Of a stretch of 36,458 bases of DNA, positions 32,426-36,458 are shown in pieces (positions within the stretch are counted from its first letter, which is position 1; each line of letters opens with the position of its first letter). Source of the stretch: Clostridium sp. CAG:964 (GTDB lineage Bacteria; Bacillota; Clostridia; Oscillospirales; Acutalibacteraceae); assembly GCA_000435335.1 (NCBI GenBank), contig FR891317.1, positions 1 through 36,458 on the forward strand, in the 5' to 3' direction. The translations under genes and the position numbers were made by a program. The notes beneath the pieces are model-generated. The model did no database searches. It was not told the origin of the DNA and saw only the letters and a program-made list of their open reading frames with translations.

Positions 32426-33315
32426 CATTTGTTTTTTCAGGACAGGGCGCTCAGTACACAGGTATGGGCAAGGAGCTTTATGAATGTTCACCGGCTGCCA
32501 AGGCAGTATATGATATGGCAGACAGTATTCGCAAGGGTACATCGACACAGTGCTTCGAGGCTGACAAGGCGGAGCTTAGCCGTACAGTAAACACACAGCC
32601 CTGTGTATTTACTGCCGACCTTGCCGCAGCGGCTGCCGTTGCAGAAAAGGGCATAAAGCCGGACTATGTGGCAGGCTTTTCACTGGGTGAAATTGCCGCA
32701 CTGGGCTTTGCCGGCGTGCTAAGCTACGAGGACGCTTTTAAGCTTGTTTGTCAGCGTGGACAGCTTATGGATAAAGCGGCACAGGAAAACAAGGGAGCTA
32801 TGGTGGCAGTGCTGAAGCTTACTCCGGAAAAGGTAGAGGAAATTGCCGCAGGGTTTGACAAAACATATCCTGTAAATTACAACAGCCCTATTCAAACGGT
32901 TGTTGCAACTACAGAAGAAAACGCAGAGGCTTTAATGGAGGCTGTAAAAGCTGAAAAGGGTAAGCCGGTAAGGCTGGCTGTAAGCGGTGCGTTCCACTCT
33001 CCTTTTATGAGCAGTGCAGCAAAGGGACTGGGCGAGTATTTGGCTGACAAGCAGCTGAATGACCCTACTGTTGAAATATACAGCAATGTTACTGCACAGC
33101 CATACAGCGGCAGCTACAAGGAGCTTATTACAAGGCAGGTAGAAAGCCCTGTACAATGGCAGAAGACAGTAGAAAACCTTATTGATTTAGGTGTAGATAC
33201 ATTTATTGAGGTTGGCGTTGGCAAAACTTTGGCGGGCCTGATTAAGAAAATAAATAAAGAGGTCAAGGTGTTTAATGTGGAAAACAAAGAAACACTTGAG
33301 GCTTTAAGCATATAA
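32413..33315 (+). CDS. fabD: Malonyl-CoA:ACP transacylase
   Basis: FabD loads malonyl groups onto acyl carrier protein. The 300 residues begin with AFVFSGQGAQYTGMGKELY and contain the catalytic serine S90 in GFSLGE and the catalytic histidine in SGAFHSPFM. The remaining substrate-site residues around QRGQLM are also present. The ATG lies inside the end of fabK, giving a 13-base overlap, so translation is coupled. Fifteen bases separate it from fabG. Confidence 0.96.
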   Translation: MGKIAFVFSGQGAQYTGMGKELYECSPAAKAVYDMADSIRKGTSTQCFEADKAELSRTVNTQPCVFTADLAAAAAVAEKGIKPDYVAGFSLGEIAALGFAGVLSYEDAFKLVCQRGQLMDKAAQENKGAMVAVLKLTPEKVEEIAAGFDKTYPVNYNSPIQTVVATTEENAEALMEAVKAEKGKPVRLAVSGAFHSPFMSSAAKGLGEYLADKQLNDPTVEIYSNVTAQPYSGSYKELITRQVESPVQWQKTVENLIDLGVDTFIEVGVGKTLAGLIKKINKEVKVFNVENKETLEALSI

Positions 33316-33330
33316 TCGGAGGAAAATAAA

Positions 33331-34074
33331 ATGAGCTTAGAAAATAAAACAGCAGTTGTAACAGGTGCCTCAAGAGGCATCGGCTTGGCGGTAGCAAAGA
33401 AATTGGCTTCTCAGGGTGCAAACATCGCTATTCTTTATGTAGGTAAAGAGGAAGAGGGCGAAAACGCTAAAAAAGAGGTTGAGGCTCTGGGTGTAAAGGT
33501 CGGACTTTATTACTGTGATGTTTCAAACTTTAACGAGTCAAAGGAAACAGTAGAAAAGATTATCGAGGAGTTTGGCGGTATTGACATTCTTGTAAACAAC
33601 GCAGGTATTGTTAGGGACAAGCTTGTTCTTAAAATGGAAGAGGCTGACTTTGACGCCGTTATAAATGTAAACCTAAAGGGTACATTTAATATGATTAAGC
33701 ATACATATACTCACTTTATGAAAAAGAGAGCAGGCAGAATTGTAAATGTTGCTTCTGTAGTAGGTATTAACGGCAATGCAGGTCAGGCAAATTACTCCGC
33801 TTCAAAGGCAGGCGTTATCGGCTTAACAAAGTCAGTTGCCAAGGAGCTTGCCGGCAGAGGCGTTACAGCTAACGCAGTTGCACCGGGCTATATTATTACA
33901 GATATGACAAACGCCCTAAGCGACAAGGTTAAGGACGCTATCGAGGCTTCTATACCAATGAAAAAGCGTGGCTTGCCGGAGGATGTTGCCAATGCAATTT
34001 CCTTCCTCTGCTCTGACGACGCTTCGTATATTACAGGCGAGGTTATAAGAGTAGACGGCGGTATGGCAATGTAA
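33331..34074 (+). CDS. fabG: 3-oxoacyl-ACP reductase
   Basis: FabG reduces the ketoacyl-ACP with NADPH. The 247 residues are a short-chain dehydrogenase: TGASRGIG for cofactor binding, NNAGI near 90, the catalytic serine in VASVVG, Y155 and K159 in NYSASKAG, and the C-terminal GEVIRVDGGMAM typical of FabG. CGGAGG precedes the ATG. It is followed by the largest gap inside the cluster (85 bases). Confidence 0.96.
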   Translation: MSLENKTAVVTGASRGIGLAVAKKLASQGANIAILYVGKEEEGENAKKEVEALGVKVGLYYCDVSNFNESKETVEKIIEEFGGIDILVNNAGIVRDKLVLKMEEADFDAVINVNLKGTFNMIKHTYTHFMKKRAGRIVNVASVVGINGNAGQANYSASKAGVIGLTKSVAKELAGRGVTANAVAPGYIITDMTNALSDKVKDAIEASIPMKKRGLPEDVANAISFLCSDDASYITGEVIRVDGGMAM

Positions 34075-34078
34075 TGCC

Positions 34079-34136
34079 TGCTTGCGTCAATATGGCTTAA
34101 AGGTTAATTTTTGTATAAATATATAAGCAAGGCAGG
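34079..34136. repeat. Imperfect inverted repeat between fabG and fabF
   Basis: CCTGCTTGC near 34079 and GCAAGGCAGG near 34127 can pair with one bulged G across a long AT-rich loop. No T-run follows. It may be a processing or attenuation element, or chance. Confidence 0.3.
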
Positions 34137-34159
34137 TTATTCGGAAGGGGGATTTTCCT

Positions 34160-35389
34160 ATGAGAAGAGTAGTAGTTACAGGTTTGGGCTGTGTAACACC
34201 ACTTGGTAATGATGTAGAAACAACTTGGAGCAATATGGTAAACGGCGTATGCGGTATAGACCATATTAAATCCTTTGACGCAACCGATTCAAAGGCAAAG
34301 GTTGCAGGCGAGGTTAAGGATTTTGACCCGCTGAAATATATGGAAAAAAGAGATTTAAGAAAAACAGATCTGTTTGTACAGTATGCTCTTGCGGCTGCAC
34401 AGCAGGCAGTAGATGACAGCGGCATTTTGGGCAAGGTAGACGAGGAACGCTTTGGTGTGTATGTAGGCTCCGGCATTGGCGGTATGCAGACATTTTATGA
34501 CAACAGCGTTGCCTTTTATACAGGCGGCTCAAGAAAGGTGTCACCTCACTTTATTCCTATGATGATTTCAAACATTGCTGCCGGACAGGTTGCAATCAGG
34601 TTTAAAGCAAAGGGTGCTTGCGTGCCTATAGTTACGGCCTGCTCCACAGGCACACACGAGCTTGGCGAGGCTTTCCACGCTATTAAAAGCGGTATGGCAG
34701 ACGCAATTATTGCAGGCGGCAGCGAGGCAGCAGTTACTCCTCTTACAGTTGCCGGCTTTGCAAACTGTAAGGCTCTTACACTTCGTGACGATCCGCAAAG
34801 AGCTTCAATTCCGTTTGACAAAAACCGTGACGGCTTTGTTTTGGGCGAGGGTGCCGGTATGCTCATTCTTGAAGAGTACGAGCACGCAAAAGCAAGAGGT
34901 GCAAAAATTTACGCCGAGTTTGTGGGCTACGGCAACACCTGCGACGCTTACCATGTAACTGCACCGGACCCTGAAACTGCAGGCGGTACAAGAGCATTTA
35001 AGCTGGCCTTTGAAGAAGCAGGTCTGAAGGACGACGAAAAGCTTTACATAAACGCACACGGTACAAGCACACCTTTAAATGATAAGGGCGAAACAAAGGC
35101 TATTAAAAATGTTTTGGGTGACAGAGCATACGACATTCTTGTAAGCTCTACAAAATCAATGACAGGTCATATGCTTGGTGCTACAGGTGCAGTTGAGGCT
35201 ATAGCCTCTGTTCTTGCAATAAAGAACGGCGTGGTTCCTCCGACAATTCACCTGGAGGAGCCGGACGAGCTTTGCGACCTTAACTATGTTCCAAACAAGG
35301 CCGTAAAGGAAAATATAGATGTAGCTGCATCATCAACACTGGGCTTTGGCGGTCACAACGCTGTTATTGTATTTAGAAAAATTGACTGA
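34160..35389 (+). CDS. fabF: Beta-ketoacyl-ACP synthase II
   Basis: FabF extends the acyl chain by condensation with malonyl-ACP. The 409 residues have the Cys-His-His triad: C161 in VTACSTGTHE, histidine in NAHGTSTPLND and histidine in KSMTGHMLGATGA. The start RRVVVTGLGCVTPLGNDV and the end TLGFGGHNAVIVF are characteristic. GGAAGGGGG precedes the ATG. It lies between fabG and accB. Confidence 0.97.
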   Translation: MRRVVVTGLGCVTPLGNDVETTWSNMVNGVCGIDHIKSFDATDSKAKVAGEVKDFDPLKYMEKRDLRKTDLFVQYALAAAQQAVDDSGILGKVDEERFGVYVGSGIGGMQTFYDNSVAFYTGGSRKVSPHFIPMMISNIAAGQVAIRFKAKGACVPIVTACSTGTHELGEAFHAIKSGMADAIIAGGSEAAVTPLTVAGFANCKALTLRDDPQRASIPFDKNRDGFVLGEGAGMLILEEYEHAKARGAKIYAEFVGYGNTCDAYHVTAPDPETAGGTRAFKLAFEEAGLKDDEKLYINAHGTSTPLNDKGETKAIKNVLGDRAYDILVSSTKSMTGHMLGATGAVEAIASVLAIKNGVVPPTIHLEEPDELCDLNYVPNKAVKENIDVAASSTLGFGGHNAVIVFRKID

Positions 35390-35429
35390 TTGCAGACAAC
35401 ACTAACAATTAGAAAGGGATATTAAGTAA

Positions 35430-35909
35430 ATGTATAGTATTGAAGAAATAAAAGAGCTTATAGCTACACTTGATAATTCCGGCCTTACTAATCTTGAAAT
35501 TGTAGACCAAAAGGGCGAAAGGCTTACCTTAAAGAAAAAAACAACAGAAGCCGACTCTCACGCTGTAAATGTTACAGTACCTGTAGGCACAGTAGGAAGT
35601 GTAGCTCCTACAGCTGCAATTCCGCAGGCAGCAGAAGCTCAGGCGGCTCCGGCTGAGCCGCAGGCACAGCCAAAGGGCAAGACTATCGACTGCCCTATGG
35701 TAGGTGTGTTCTACACTGCACCATCTCCTGAGGCTGACCCATATGTTAAGGTTGGTTCTGTAGTAAACAAGGGCGATGTTGTGTGCATTATAGAGGCTAT
35801 GAAGCTTATGAACGAGGTTACCGCAACACAAAGCGGAACAATAAAAGAAATTCTTGCAGAGAATGGCGACATTGTAGAGTATGGACAGCCATTGTTTGTA
35901 GTTGAATAA
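35430..35909 (+). CDS. accB: Biotin carboxyl carrier protein of acetyl-CoA carboxylase
   Basis: AccB carries biotin between the carboxylase and transferase halves of acetyl-CoA carboxylase. The 159 residues have an N-terminal helix region, a flexible Ala/Pro/Gln-rich linker (about 55-85) and a biotinyl domain with EAMKLMNEV, K125 being the biotinylation site. The thumb sequence YTAPSPEADPYVKVG identifies acetyl-CoA carboxylase rather than oxaloacetate decarboxylase carriers. Fifteen bases before fabZ. Confidence 0.96.
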   Translation: MYSIEEIKELIATLDNSGLTNLEIVDQKGERLTLKKKTTEADSHAVNVTVPVGTVGSVAPTAAIPQAAEAQAAPAEPQAQPKGKTIDCPMVGVFYTAPSPEADPYVKVGSVVNKGDVVCIIEAMKLMNEVTATQSGTIKEILAENGDIVEYGQPLFVVE

Positions 35910-35923
35910 GCGGGGGCAAGGTT

Positions 35924-36346
35924 ATGAATCAAGAAGAAATTAAAAAGATAATTCCACACCGTGACAATATGCTCCTTGTAGAAGAAGCAGAAAAAATTGA
36001 CGATGTTACTTCAAAGGGAAAATACACCATAAAGGGTGATGAATTTTTCCTAAAGGGACATTTTCCGGGCAACCCTGTTGTTCCGGGTGTTATACTGTGC
36101 GAAATGATGGCACAGGCAAGCTGTGTGCTTATTTCAGACAGTGCCACCGGCTCTACGCCTTATTTTTCAAAAATGGACAATGTTAAGTTTAAAAATAAGG
36201 TTTTGCCGGGGGACACACTGGAAACAACCTGTACTCTTACCAGAAGTAAGGGCGTATTTTACTTTATTAACGCAAAGGGCTATGTAAACGGCAAGCTGTG
36301 CGTACAGGCAGATTTTACTGTGGCTGTAGTACCAAACGAAAAGTAA
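35924..36346 (+). CDS. fabZ: 3-hydroxyacyl-ACP dehydratase
   Basis: FabZ removes water from hydroxyacyl-ACP in the elongation cycle. The 140 residues have the hotdog fold with PHRDNMLLVE at the start, catalytic H46 in GHFPGNPVVPG and catalytic E60 in ILCEMMAQ. The gene lies between accB and accC, as in streptococcal clusters. No FabM or FabA isomerase is visible nearby, so how unsaturated fatty acids are made is not shown here. Confidence 0.96.
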   Translation: MNQEEIKKIIPHRDNMLLVEEAEKIDDVTSKGKYTIKGDEFFLKGHFPGNPVVPGVILCEMMAQASCVLISDSATGSTPYFSKMDNVKFKNKVLPGDTLETTCTLTRSKGVFYFINAKGYVNGKLCVQADFTVAVVPNEK

Positions 36347-36389
36347 TGCTGCTGAAAAATAAATTTACAATAGGTTGGGAGTGTGCAGT

Positions 36390-36458
36390 TTGTTTTCAAA
36401 AATTTTGATAGCAAATCGTGGAGAAATTGCCGTAAGAATTATAAGAGCCTGTAGGGAA
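36390..36458 (+). CDS. accC: Biotin carboxylase, N-terminal fragment (cut by window edge)
   Basis: Only 23 codons are present, starting with TTG at 36390 after GGGAGTG. The fragment contains KILIANRGEIAVRIIRACRE, the highly conserved beginning of biotin carboxylase and related ATP-grasp carboxylases. The position after accB and fabZ makes AccC of acetyl-CoA carboxylase the natural reading. The gene continues past the window, so completeness cannot be judged. Confidence 0.92.
   Translation, partial: MFSKILIANRGEIAVRIIRACRE

Overview
The window reads as the chromosome of a Gram-positive, low-to-mid GC bacterium of the Clostridia, most likely a gut Ruminococcaceae/Oscillospirales relative. This rests on strong purine-rich ribosome binding sites, consensus sigma-A promoters, frequent GTG/TTG starts, a dgt-dnaG-rpoD block, a ctsR-mcsA-mcsB-clpC operon, an FMN riboswitch, a FabT/FabK-type fatty acid cluster, a BofC-like sporulation-type protein, and a surface protein with threonine-proline linkers. 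No tRNA, rRNA, CRISPR array, prophage or insertion sequence was found. The species is not identified.

Layout. (1) 1-3008: copper efflux, with a P-type ATPase carrying copper-binding domains at both ends, followed by a CsoR repressor; the promoter carries a G/C-tract dyad that looks like the CsoR operator. (2) 3147-4619: ribosomal protein L31, a YigZ/IMPACT protein and an ElaA-like acetyltransferase. (3) 4764-8920: dGTPase, DNA primase and the primary sigma factor. (4) 9287-11134: a large exported surface protein with two starch-binding-like modules. (5) 11253-15029: the riboflavin operon ribD-ribE-ribBA-ribH under an FMN riboswitch, followed by an 80-bp partial copy of ribH. (6) 15316-17336: a sodium-coupled transporter and a small membrane protein. 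(7) 17530-22306: the CtsR-controlled protein quality-control operon. (8) 22424-28970, minus strand: a small membrane protein, aspartate kinase, homoserine kinase, homoserine dehydrogenase, and a bifunctional penicillin-binding protein with a repetitive acidic tail. (9) 29352-36458: a BofC-like protein, then the fatty acid synthesis operon fabT-fabH-fabK-fabD-fabG-fabF-accB-fabZ-accC, cut by the window edge.

Most of the window is core housekeeping. The least ordinary points are: a well-placed ribosome binding site and in-frame ATG inside copA that could release a free CopZ-size copper chaperone; tandem CtsR boxes packed over the ctsR -35; a perfect 21-bp dyad just downstream of a promoter for a 65-residue membrane protein; a ribH fragment duplicated beside an inverted repeat; a DTSGG-repeat tail on a penicillin-binding protein; and a fab operon of pneumococcal gene order that lacks acpP. 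I did not find a clear multi-gene system of unknown type. All family calls come from reading motifs by eye, without database searches.
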